Origin: Halobellus salinus
GTDB taxonomy: Archaea > Halobacteriota > Halobacteria > Halobacteriales > Haloferacaceae
Length of the DNA: 64,000 bases
NCBI RefSeq assembly: GCF_014646875.1
Contig: NZ_BMOC01000013.1
Coordinates: 1-64,000 of the forward strand
Direction of reading: 5' to 3'
The stretch's first letter is position 1, and each line of letters begins with the position of its first letter. The notes below the pieces were generated by a model that was given only the letters and a program-made list of their open reading frames with translations, was not told where the DNA came from and made no database searches. Positions 43,265 to 51,524 of the stretch are shown here, piece after piece. A program made the translations under genes and the position numbers.

Positions 43265-44485
43265 GTGGCGATCACGCGCCGCAGGGAGTTCCTGCGTCTC
43301 GGCCTGGCCGGGGCGGTCCTGATACTGTCGGCTATAGTCGCGTGACGTATTTCGACACCCCGGGGTGTCGAAAATCTTCACGTAGTTATAGCCGACAGTA
43401 TGAGTACGGCAGGGTGTTCGCAGGAGTTCACGTCATCACCGGACAACGGGGAGGACGAACGCACGCCACCGGACTTAGACGGGACGACCTTCGAGTTCCG
43501 GTACGATGCCGAGAACCGCCGCGCCGAGGTCGAGTTCACCGGTGGCACGCCGCTCAGAGCCGGAAACGTACAGATCCGGATTGACTCCGGTATGCGGACA
43601 TCTTGGGCAGAACTCGGATCCACGACCGCAGACACCGACCAGCGAATGGAGGTCGGATCAGTCGCGGTGCTCGGCGAGGAGATCATCAACTGGGGGGAGC
43701 CCGTGTCCCCCGACGACTCGATCCGGCTCGTCTACACCGGTCAGGAGACGCCGGCGACACTCGGCCGGTTCGAGCCCGCCACAACCACAACGCTCACCAC
43801 GACAGTCCGGACGACGGCGACACCGACCGAGACGGCGACACCGACCGAGACGGCGACACCGACCGAGGCAACCACGGGGACAGCCACGCCGACCGAGACG
43901 ACCACGGGGACTGCGACACCGACCGAAGCAGCGACGCCGGCCGAGACGGCAACGCAGACCGACACGACCACGCTGGAGGACGACACCCAACCGTCGATCA
44001 CGGCGTTCAGCCTCGCGAACCCGTCGGGTCGCCGGCTCAGGCCATCGTTCGATTCGAGCGAGCGACTCGACGAGGTCACCGTGGAAGTCAGCGGAGCGGA
44101 GTCGACGACACTGACCGCCAGCGCGTTCTCGGAGACGGAGACCCAGGATGGGACGTACCGGTACGAAGCAACGTACACGCCGTCGATCGATGGGGCGTTC
44201 ACCGCAACGCTGCGGCGGGCGGTGGACGCAAGCGGTGACGACGGCGCCAGCGGGCAGTCGGTGCAGTTGTCGGTGATCACTACGGAGACGATCCGGTCCG
44301 CCGACGGGAGTCTCGCGCTCGACCCGCCGGAGTCCGGAGACACGCACGCCGGCTTCTTGGGTGATGTCCGCTACGACGGAACCACGCTGGCTCCAAGCGT
44401 GAGCGCGTCGCCGCGGCTCCCCCCGGTGACCTGTTCCAGTTCGTCGAGCGCGATCGGTTGGAGCGTGTCGAGACGGCTGCGGTGA
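43265..44485 (+). pseudogene. Tat-secreted lipoprotein gene split by an 80-bp MITE in its signal peptide
   Basis: GTG 43265 starts a Tat signal, VAITRRREFLRLGLAGAVL, and the palindromic element follows exactly after the last Leu codon. The element brings an in-frame TGA after seven codons. Directly after it the lipobox resumes as STAGCSQEFTSSPDNGEDER, so joining the two parts restores the lipobox LSTAGC. The mature part has a beta-rich N-domain (TFEFRYDAENRRAEVEFTGG), a Thr/Glu/Pro mucin-like stretch TPTETATPTE repeated (about 43805-43975), and an Ig-like domain (ERLDEVTVEVSGAESTTLTA). The element end supplies a new ATG at 43400, giving a 361-residue product without signal peptide. From about 44375 the frame appears wrong. 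Confidence 0.85.
43322..43401. mobile_element. 80-bp palindromic MITE, copy B, in lipoprotein signal sequence
   Basis: Identical over all 80 bp to copy A at 34021-34100, with the same 15-bp terminal inverted repeats and central 22-bp palindrome. It lies between CTG and GAGTACGG. With one duplicated G, the net insertion is 81 bp (27 codons), so the downstream frame is kept; only the TGA inside stops translation. Confidence 0.93.
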
Positions 44486-45072
44486 GCGGGTACAGAGCTG
44501 TCGACGACTACACCTCGAACGACTACACGCTCCGGATCACGAGTGCTGTCGTCGTCGATAACGATGGCGACAGCGGCCTCGTCTCGATGGAGCTCACGAA
44601 CACGGGTAGCGGGACCATCGAGCTCGACACCCCCAGCTCCTACGTCGGGCAGGAGACGAGTGTGGCTTACCTCGGGTTCGTCGAGTCACAACGCGGAAAC
44701 GGCGACGAGTACAAGTTCTACGTCTCAGAGGACACCCGCCGGAGCTTCTCGGAGGTCGGCCAGTGGGAGACGTACGAGATCGCCGGCTCGATACCGTTTG
44801 TGATGGCATCGAACAGCGACTACTCGGTCGCGGTCGGCGTGGGTGATGGGCCGGCGGATACGAACCTCGCGATGACGGAAACCGATCCGCCTACACTGAT
44901 CCGGATCTTCACGAACCGGGTCGTGCTGGATCCCGAGGAGACGGTGGAGTGGCAGCTTCCGTACACCGGACTCGGGACCGGAGACCTGCCCGCCGACGAG
45001 GCGCGTAACCGGATTGAAGCGGCGTCGTCGCTACCGATCCCGGACGACAGCGAGTGGGAGATCTTCGGGTGA
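44458..45072 (+). CDS. C-terminal fragment of a surface protein (partial or frameshifted)
   Basis: 204 residues as an open frame from TTG, but the same frame is open further upstream (NHAGSKRERVAAAPPGDLFQ before it) without a good start. The content is beta-rich with a typical surface-protein look: LRITSAVVVDNDGDSGLVSM, TIELDTPSSYVGQETSVAYL, NGDEYKFYVSEDTRRSFSEV, ADEARNRIEAASSLPI. No signal peptide is present. Either it is the C-terminus of the lipoprotein gene upstream, joined through a frameshift near 44375-44440, or the 3' end of a second gene whose beginning is lost. The family is not recognised. Confidence 0.5.
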   Translation: MERVETAAVSGYRAVDDYTSNDYTLRITSAVVVDNDGDSGLVSMELTNTGSGTIELDTPSSYVGQETSVAYLGFVESQRGNGDEYKFYVSEDTRRSFSEVGQWETYEIAGSIPFVMASNSDYSVAVGVGDGPADTNLAMTETDPPTLIRIFTNRVVLDPEETVEWQLPYTGLGTGDLPADEARNRIEAASSLPIPDDSEWEIFG

Positions 45073-45480
45073 CCCGGCCTCGGGCGGAACCCACCGACGC
45101 CTGACCCGCTGTGGCGACGCGTCCGCCGGTGTGGTCCCTCGATCGACCGGAGAGACGAAACGTATATTATTCCACACGTCCTGTACGCGAACGTGCGACG
45201 CGCTATGCCGTCCGCGAGAGACTCGACGCCCTTGCGAGCGACGGGTGGCGCCCCCGCTTTTCTGAAGAAACGTGCACGCTGATACGGGTCGTCGGCGTTG
45301 ACTGCCGGCCGTCGCCGAACCGCGCCGGTGACGGTCTGACGTCCGGTACGACGATCCGTCCGACGCCCCGAGCGGGAGTGGCACCCCCGTTCGTGGCGGC
45401 CTCCTGGCAGGCGCACTGCGCGTACGACCGAGCGTCGACCGACAAACCCTACACAGACGGGGTCACACCTTACACCACCC
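45073..45480. other. Non-coding region upstream of the lysine operon
   Basis: About 400 bp. A TATATT at 45163-45168 shows a promoter-like island, but the nearest downstream start in good frame is unclear, and the frame open here runs into dapA out of register with Arg-rich content. No lysine riboswitch or terminator-like hairpin was recognised. The sequence CACCTTACACCACCC just before dapA may hold its promoter (CTTACA about 12 bp before the ATG is too close for leaderless use). Confidence 0.45.
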
Positions 45481-46401
45481 ATGACAGACATCGACTTCAC
45501 CGGCGTGTTCCCTGCGATGACCACGCCGTTCGCACCCGACGGACGCATCGATCACGAAACCCTCGCCGAAGACGCCCAGCGGTTGGAGAACGCCGGCGTC
45601 GCGGGGCTCGTCCCCGCTGGCTCCACCGGCGAGAGTGCGACGCTCACCCACGACGAACATATCGAAGTCGTCGAAACGGTCGTTGAGGCCGTCGACGACG
45701 TGCCCGTGATCGCGGGGTCGGGGTCGAACTCGACGCATGAGGCGGTCGACCTCTCCCGGCGGGCCGCCGGCGCCGGCGCCGACGCGCTGCTTCTGATCTC
45801 GCCGTACTACAACAAGCCCGAACAGGCCGGATTCAGACGGCACTTCCGCGCGGTCGCCGACGCGGTCGACCTGCCGCAGATCGTCTACAACGTTCCGGGC
45901 CGGACCGGAAAGAACGTCGAGCCCGAGACGGTCGCCGAACTCGCCATCCACGGGAACATCCGGGCGTACAAGGCCGCAAGCGGTGACGTCGCACAGATCT
46001 CGGAGGTCATCGAGCACACCCGCGGCGAGGATCTCGCGGTCCTGTCGGGCGACGACGCGCTTACACTGCCGGTCTGTTCGCTGGGCGGCCGCGGCGTGAT
46101 CTCCGTCGCCGGCAACGTCGAGCCCGAACGGACCGTCGAGTTGGTCGACGCTGCCCTCGCGGGCGATCTCGACCGCGCGCGCGAGCTCCACTTCGAGTTG
46201 TCGCCGCTGTTCCGGCAGCTGTTCGCCGAGACCAACCCCATCCCGGTGAAGGCCGCGATGGCGATTCGCGGGCACGCACCGGAGACGCTCCGGTCGCCGC
46301 TGACGGAGCTCTCCGAGGAACCGCGCGAGGAGCTCGAACGGATCCTGGCGGAGCTTGCGGCCGCCGACGAAGCCGCGACCAACACCACGGAGGCGGCGTG
46401 A
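45481..46401 (+). CDS. dapA: 4-hydroxy-tetrahydrodipicolinate synthase
   Basis: 306 residues. Class I aldolase barrel: GVFPAMTTPFAPDGRID at the N-terminus, LVPAGSTGESATLTHDEH (the GTTGE-type pyruvate motif with Ser-Thr), the catalytic Tyr in IVYNVPGRTG and the Schiff-base lysine in IRAYKAASGD at residue 164. It condenses aspartate semialdehyde with pyruvate, the first committed step of lysine synthesis. First gene of a six-gene operon with overlapping or abutting starts; the stop TGA overlaps the dapB ATG (TGATG). Confidence 0.94.
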   Translation: MTDIDFTGVFPAMTTPFAPDGRIDHETLAEDAQRLENAGVAGLVPAGSTGESATLTHDEHIEVVETVVEAVDDVPVIAGSGSNSTHEAVDLSRRAAGAGADALLLISPYYNKPEQAGFRRHFRAVADAVDLPQIVYNVPGRTGKNVEPETVAELAIHGNIRAYKAASGDVAQISEVIEHTRGEDLAVLSGDDALTLPVCSLGGRGVISVAGNVEPERTVELVDAALAGDLDRARELHFELSPLFRQLFAETNPIPVKAAMAIRGHAPETLRSPLTELSEEPREELERILAELAAADEAATNTTEAA

Positions 46402-47240
46402 TGGCCGGGCTCCGCGTCGCGATCACGGGCGCCAGCGGCCGGATGGGCGCCGAACTGATCGACGCCGCTGCCGGCCGCGACGACGTCGAATTCGTGCTCG
46501 CAGCGAGCCGGACCCCCGAGGCCGTCCCGGGCGGCGACGCCCCCGGCGCGGCCGACGTGGTCGTCGCCGACGCCGACCTCGGCGCTGCACTCCGGGAGCG
46601 AGAAATCGACGCCCTCGTCGACTTCACCGTGCCCGAGGCGAGCGTCGGCTACTTGGAGGCGGCCGCCGACGCCGGCGTCGCGGTCGTCGTCGGAACAACA
46701 GGGTACGACGAGGATCGACAGGCCGCACTCGACGCCGTCGCCGACCGGGTGCCGTTTCTGAAGGCCTCGAACTTCTCGCGGGGAGTCGCGGCGCTTCGGC
46801 GGGCGGTGCAGGCCACCGTTCCCGCGCTCGACGGCTACGACGTCGAGGTCACCGAGACCCACCACAGCGGGAAACTCGACGCCCCCTCCGGGACCGCGGT
46901 GACGATCCTCGACGACATCGAGAGCGCGCGTGGTGGCGGTGACCGAGGAGGCGACGGTGCCGACCGCGTCCACGGTCGCGAGGGCGATCAGCCCCGAACG
47001 GGAGACGAGATCGGTGTCCACGCCCGCCGGGCCGGCGACATCGCGGGCGAACACGAGATCCTGCTTGCGGGCAACAACGAAGTGGTGGAACTGACCCACC
47101 GCGCGGGCTCCCGGAGCATCTTCGCCGCGGGCGCGCTCGACGCCGCGGCGTGGGTCGTGCGTCGCGCCCCGGGACGGTACGATTTCGACGCCGTCTTGAA
47201 CGCGGACGGCGACGACGGATCCAACGGAGACCGACAATGA
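46401..47240 (+). CDS. dapB: 4-hydroxy-tetrahydrodipicolinate reductase
   Basis: 279 residues. VAITGASGRMGAELIDAA is the NAD(P)H-binding motif. VVVGTTGYDEDRQAAL and the catalytic segment VEVTETHHSGKLDAPSGTAV (His-His and Lys) are diagnostic. It reduces hydroxy-tetrahydrodipicolinate to tetrahydrodipicolinate. An insert of about 25 Gly/Asp/Arg residues follows the active site (ARGGGDRGGDGADRVHGREG). ATG 46401 is used (TGATG junction with dapA) rather than the GTG one codon earlier. Confidence 0.94.
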   Translation: MAGLRVAITGASGRMGAELIDAAAGRDDVEFVLAASRTPEAVPGGDAPGAADVVVADADLGAALREREIDALVDFTVPEASVGYLEAAADAGVAVVVGTTGYDEDRQAALDAVADRVPFLKASNFSRGVAALRRAVQATVPALDGYDVEVTETHHSGKLDAPSGTAVTILDDIESARGGGDRGGDGADRVHGREGDQPRTGDEIGVHARRAGDIAGEHEILLAGNNEVVELTHRAGSRSIFAAGALDAAAWVVRRAPGRYDFDAVLNADGDDGSNGDRQ

Positions 47241-48079
47241 CACTCGAATCCGACATCGAGAACCTGTGGCAGCGCTACCAGGACGACACGGGAACCGACG
47301 CCGTCGGCTCTGCGGCCCAGTCGACGCTGGACGCGTTCCTGGAGGGGCTCGAGACCGGAGAGATACGGGCGGCCGAACAGATCGGCGATTCCGGCCCCGA
47401 CGCGTGGGAAGTCAACGAGTGGGTCAAGCGGGGAATCCTCCTCAACTTCGGCCTCCGGGAGACGGAGGCCAGAGAGTACGGTGGGGTCTCGTACTACGAC
47501 GTGTTGCCGCTGCGGTCGACCACCGACCTCGGGGGGCGCGGCACGCGGAACACCCCCGACGGGACCGCGATCCGGCGCGGCGCATATCTGGGATCGGACT
47601 GTATCATGATGTCGCCGTCGTTCGTCAATATCGGCGCGCACGTCGGCGACGGGACCTTGGTGGACTCGTGCGACACGGTGGGATCGTGTGCGCAGCTCGG
47701 CGAGAACGTCAAACTCGGGGCGAACACCCTGATCGGCGGCGTGTTAGAACCCGTCGAGGACGCGCCCGTCATCATCGAGGACGGCGTGTCGTTGGGTGCG
47801 GGCTGTCGTGTCACCTCCGGGTTCCACGTGGGCGAGAACACGGTCGTCGGCGAGAACACGCTGCTCACGCCGCGGATCCCGGTGTACGACCTCGTGACCG
47901 ACGAAGTCGTCTACGGCCACCTGCCCGCGAACCGGCGGGCGTTCACCCGGTACGTGGAGTCCTCGTTGAGCGATCACGACCTCTTCGAGTCCGGCGCGTA
48001 CAAGCCCGCGGTCGTCGCGCTCGACATCGCCGAGGACACCCTCGACAACACCCGGCGCGAGGAGGCGCTCCGGGAATGA
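47237..48079 (+). CDS. dapD: 2,3,4,5-tetrahydropyridine-2,6-dicarboxylate N-succinyltransferase
   Basis: 280 residues. The N-terminal helical domain (DIENLWQRYQDDTGTDAV) is followed by left-handed beta-helix hexapeptide repeats: AYLGSDCIMMSPSFVNIGAH, LVDSCDTVGSCAQLGENVKL, VIIEDGVSLGAGCRVTSGFH, NTVVGENTLLTPRIPVYD. This identifies the succinylase branch of the diaminopimelate route; succinyl-CoA is the donor. It overlaps the dapB stop by 4 bp and the lysA start by 4 bp. Confidence 0.94.
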   Translation: MTLESDIENLWQRYQDDTGTDAVGSAAQSTLDAFLEGLETGEIRAAEQIGDSGPDAWEVNEWVKRGILLNFGLRETEAREYGGVSYYDVLPLRSTTDLGGRGTRNTPDGTAIRRGAYLGSDCIMMSPSFVNIGAHVGDGTLVDSCDTVGSCAQLGENVKLGANTLIGGVLEPVEDAPVIIEDGVSLGAGCRVTSGFHVGENTVVGENTLLTPRIPVYDLVTDEVVYGHLPANRRAFTRYVESSLSDHDLFESGAYKPAVVALDIAEDTLDNTRREEALRE

Positions 48080-49404
48080 GCCGGGTCGGCGACGGCGGCC
48101 CGGCGGTCCGCCGCCTCGCCGAGTGGGACGCGACGGACCTGCTCGCGCTCGCCGAGGAGTACGACACACCGCTGTACGTGATCGACCGCGACCGCGTCGC
48201 CGAAAACTGTGCGCGACTCCGCGAGGCGTTCCCGGACGCCGACATCAGCTACGCCGTGAAGGCACACACCGGCCAGGCCGTCCTCAGAACGGTCAGGGAG
48301 GCGGGTCTCGACGCCGAGTGCGCCTCGGCTGGCGAGGTCGAGCGTGCGTTCGAGGCCGGATTCACGGGGAATCGGATCCGCTACACCGCAGTCAACCCGC
48401 CCGGACGCGACCTCGATCGGGTGGTCGGGCGGTGGCAGGCGAATCCCGAACTGACGATCACCGTCGGCGCGGCCGACACGGTCGATCGACTCCGGGATCG
48501 GGGCTTCGACGGTCGGCTCTGCGTCCGCGCGAACCCCGGTGTGGGTGCGGGCCACCACGAGAAGGTCCGAACCGGTGCGAACGCCAAATTCGGAATCCCG
48601 ATCGAGCGCGTGGCTGATCTCGCGGAGGCGTGGGCCGCGGAGTTCGACCTCGTGGGCGTCCACGCCCACGCCGGGAGCGGGATCTCCGGCGATGACCTCA
48701 CCGCACACCGGGAGTTGGTGTCGCGGATGGGTGACCTCGCGCGGGAGGTCGAATCCCGCGGCGGGGGCCTGGAGTTCGTCGACGTGGGCGGCGGGTTCGG
48801 TGTACCATACCGGAGCGAGGAACCGCCGCTCGACCTCGACGCGGTCGCGGCGGCGACGCGAGAGGCGCTAGGCGACGTCGCCGGACGCAGTCCGGCGGGC
48901 TGCCAAGCGGAGCTTGGTAACGTCGACGCGACGCTATCGATCGAACCGGGGCGCTACGTGGTCGCGGACGCCGGCGTGCTCCTGACGCGGGTGAACACGG
49001 TCAAGGAAGCCCGAGACGCGACCGTGGTGGGCGTCGATGCGGGGATGACCACGCTGCTCCGGCCCGCGATGTACGGCGCGTACCACGCGATCCGGAACCT
49101 CTCGGCCGGCGTCGACTCCGACACCGATGGGGAGCCGAACGCGACCGGGGATCGCGAGACCGTTCCCGTGACCGTAGCGGGACCTATATGTGAGTCGGCG
49201 GACGTACTATGTGAAGAGAGACCGCTGTCGCGGCCCGAACGGGGAGAGGTCCTCGCGGTCGGGAACGCGGGGGCGTACGGATACGAGATGTCGAACACCT
49301 ACAACACCCGGCCGCGACCCGCCGAGGTCGCCCGGTCGGGCACGACCGTCCGGCTCGTCCGACGACGCGAGACGGCCGCTGACCTCACGGAGTTGGAGCG
49401 ATGA
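48076..49404 (+). CDS. lysA: Diaminopimelate decarboxylase
   Basis: 442 residues, fold III PLP enzyme. YVIDRDRVAENCARLREAFP leads to the Schiff-base lysine in ISYAVKAHTGQ. HAHAGSGISG, FVDVGGGFGVPYR, LSIEPGRYVVADAGVLLTRV and the GICESxD-type GPICESADVLCEERPL provide the active site at the dimer interface; YEMSNTYNTRPRP binds PLP. It converts meso-diaminopimelate to lysine. An acidic loop insert (DSDTDGEPNATGD) is present near residue 350. Confidence 0.94.
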   Translation: MSRVGDGGPAVRRLAEWDATDLLALAEEYDTPLYVIDRDRVAENCARLREAFPDADISYAVKAHTGQAVLRTVREAGLDAECASAGEVERAFEAGFTGNRIRYTAVNPPGRDLDRVVGRWQANPELTITVGAADTVDRLRDRGFDGRLCVRANPGVGAGHHEKVRTGANAKFGIPIERVADLAEAWAAEFDLVGVHAHAGSGISGDDLTAHRELVSRMGDLAREVESRGGGLEFVDVGGGFGVPYRSEEPPLDLDAVAAATREALGDVAGRSPAGCQAELGNVDATLSIEPGRYVVADAGVLLTRVNTVKEARDATVVGVDAGMTTLLRPAMYGAYHAIRNLSAGVDSDTDGEPNATGDRETVPVTVAGPICESADVLCEERPLSRPERGEVLAVGNAGAYGYEMSNTYNTRPRPAEVARSGTTVRLVRRRETAADLTELER

Positions 49405-50321
49405 CCGTCCTGCGCCACCAGGTACCGATTGAAAAGTACCACGGCACCGGCAACGACTTCATCGTGGTCGACGCGGCCGAGTCGGTTCCCGACCGGCCGG
49501 CGTTTGCGACCACCTACTGCGACCGCGAGACCGGTGTGGGCCACGTCGACTCGGCCCGAACCGACGTCGACTCGGCCCGAACCGGCGCCGACGGCGTGCT
49601 CTTTCTCTCCCTGGAAGCGCGCTACTCGCCGCCCCGCGTAGTAATGACGCTTGTCCAACCCGACGGGTCGATCGCCGCGATGTGTGGTAACGGCGCGCGG
49701 GTCGCCGCCGCGTGGGCCGCAGAACGCACCGGCGCGACGGAACTGATGATCGACACCCCCGCCGGGACACGCCGCGCGATGGTCGAGGGCGACGACGTGA
49801 CAATCGAGATGGGCGTGCCGGCGTTCGCGCCGCGGGCGGTGCCGCTGTCCCGCGAGACCGAACTCGTCGAGGAGGACGTCGAAGGGCTGACCGTGACCGC
49901 GGTGAACACCGGAGTCCCCCACGCTGTCGCACTCGTTGACGACGTCGATTCGGTCACCCTCGGATCGGTCGCGCCTGCGGTCAGATGCGCCGGCGTGTTC
50001 CCGGAGGGCGCGAACGTCACGCTGGCGTCGCGGGCCGATTCCGGTCCCCCCGGGACGACAGACGACGAGGTGCCGCGGTTCCGCCAACGGACCTACGAGC
50101 GCGGCGTTGAGGGCGAGACCCGCTCCTGCGGCACTGGGGCGGTCGCGGTCGCGGCGGTCGCGAAGCGTCTGGATCGTCTCGGCGGCCACGACGCAGTGAC
50201 CGTCACCCCGCCGGGCGGGGACCTCCGGATCACGGTTCCCGACGGCGGAGCGGCGACCCTCTCGGGTCCGGCCGTACGCGAGTTCGAGAGCGAACTCGAG
50301 ACCGTGGTGCGGTCGGCGTAG
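49401..50321 (+). CDS. dapF: Diaminopimelate epimerase
   Basis: 306 residues. Two cysteine-containing motifs of the cofactor-free racemase are present: IAAMCGNGARVAAAWA and the general acid/base partner TRSCGTGAVAVAAVAK. KYHGTGNDFIVVDAAES is the N-terminal hallmark. It interconverts LL- and meso-diaminopimelate. Near residue 50 an in-frame 18-bp tandem duplication gives VDSARTDVDSART, a recent-looking local change. The 4-bp overlap with lysA and immediate contact with dapE keep it in the operon. Confidence 0.94.
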   Translation: MTVLRHQVPIEKYHGTGNDFIVVDAAESVPDRPAFATTYCDRETGVGHVDSARTDVDSARTGADGVLFLSLEARYSPPRVVMTLVQPDGSIAAMCGNGARVAAAWAAERTGATELMIDTPAGTRRAMVEGDDVTIEMGVPAFAPRAVPLSRETELVEEDVEGLTVTAVNTGVPHAVALVDDVDSVTLGSVAPAVRCAGVFPEGANVTLASRADSGPPGTTDDEVPRFRQRTYERGVEGETRSCGTGAVAVAAVAKRLDRLGGHDAVTVTPPGGDLRITVPDGGAATLSGPAVREFESELETVVRSA

Positions 50322-51461
50322 ATGACTGGTAATCCGACCGCGGACCCTGCACCCGCCGACGGGTTCGATCCGATCGACTTTCTGGAACGGGCTGTCTCCG
50401 TGGCCTCGAACAAGGACGTCACCGAGGTGCGTCACCGCCTCGTCGAGGCGATCGAAACCCACGGAATTGACGCCCGCGTCGATAACGCGGGCAATACGCT
50501 GGCGTCGAAGGGCGCGAGCGCGTCGGCCGCGACGACCCACCTCGTCCTCAACACGCACATCGACACGGTCTCCCCGCACGTGTCGTTCTCGCGGGAGCAG
50601 GGCGACGACGGGACCGACCGGATCCGGGGGCGAGGGTCCTGCGACGCCAAGGGGCCGCTGTCGGCGCTTCTCGCGGCGTTTTTCGCCGCCGATCCTCACG
50701 AGACCGCCCGACTCACGCTCGCGGTGACGCCGGACGAGGAGGTGCTCTCAACCGGCGCCGCGGCGCTCGACACCGATGCCGACCTGTACATCGTCGGCGA
50801 GCCGACCGGGTTGGACGTCTGTCCCGCGGCGAAGGGCCGGTTCCAGGGCGCGCTGACGCTGTCGGGAACCGCGGCCCACGCCGCCGACCCCGAGTCCGGC
50901 GCAAACGCGATTGCGGGGCTGGAAGACGCCCTCGCCGCGATCCGGACGTTCGACGCCGACCGCGACCCCCACCCGCAGTTGGGGCCGGCGACACTCACGC
51001 CCACGACTGTCACGGGCGGCGAGGCGACGAACCAGGTCCCGGCACGGTGTGCGGTGGTGGTCGATCGGCGGAGCGTGCCGCCGGAGACCGCCGCGGGGTT
51101 CCGGTCGGAGTTGACCGCGGCCGTTCGCGACGCAGTCCCCGACCACCTCGGCGTCGACTTCGCGCTGACCGACCGGCCGACGCCGTTCCTGGAGGCGTTC
51201 GCCACCGACGCCGGCCACGAACTCGTCCAGACGCTCGCGACCGCGGCCGAGCGAGCCGGCGGGTCGGGCGCGGTTCGACCCTTCACCGCCGCGACGGAGG
51301 CATCGTACTTCGCGCCCGCGCCGGTGGTGGTGTTCGGTCCGGGGGTGCTCGCCGACGACGAGGGCGCGGTGGCGCACGCCGAGCGCGAGTACGTCGCGGT
51401 CGCGGACGTCCGTCGTGCGGCTACGGCGCTGACGGACGCGGTGCGGCAGCTGGTCGGGTGA
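50322..51461 (+). CDS. dapE: Succinyl-diaminopimelate desuccinylase
   Basis: 379 residues, M20 metallopeptidase family. Metal ligands are visible in LVLNTHIDTVSPH (His, Asp), IRGRGSCDAKGPLSALLAAF (Asp), TPDEEVLSTGA (Glu-Glu) and the late AEREYVAVADV region. A dimerisation lid (about 170-280; FQGALTLSGTAAHAADPESG) is inserted. It hydrolyses N-succinyl-LL-diaminopimelate. Starts directly after dapF with no gap. The aminotransferase step (dapC) has no gene here; a general aminotransferase elsewhere must supply it. Confidence 0.93.
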   Translation: MTGNPTADPAPADGFDPIDFLERAVSVASNKDVTEVRHRLVEAIETHGIDARVDNAGNTLASKGASASAATTHLVLNTHIDTVSPHVSFSREQGDDGTDRIRGRGSCDAKGPLSALLAAFFAADPHETARLTLAVTPDEEVLSTGAAALDTDADLYIVGEPTGLDVCPAAKGRFQGALTLSGTAAHAADPESGANAIAGLEDALAAIRTFDADRDPHPQLGPATLTPTTVTGGEATNQVPARCAVVVDRRSVPPETAAGFRSELTAAVRDAVPDHLGVDFALTDRPTPFLEAFATDAGHELVQTLATAAERAGGSGAVRPFTAATEASYFAPAPVVVFGPGVLADDEGAVAHAEREYVAVADVRRAATALTDAVRQLVG

Positions 51462-51524
51462 GCGGGAGCCGCGCCGACCCGCGGATCCGTAACGGCCATA
51501 CGCGCCGGCCGCGTCGGTCGCGGT

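Noticed and set aside
43400-44485. An intact 361-residue protein starting with ATG at the MITE end
   Set aside because: As a native gene start this is unlikely, because the lipobox at residues 2-5 and the Tat signal upstream of the element show that the original start is at 43265.
45111-45686. Plus-strand frame MATRPPVWSLDRPERRNVYY upstream of dapA
   Set aside because: It runs into dapA out of frame, turns Arg-rich and shows no family; a short real peptide before dapA cannot be excluded but is not supported.
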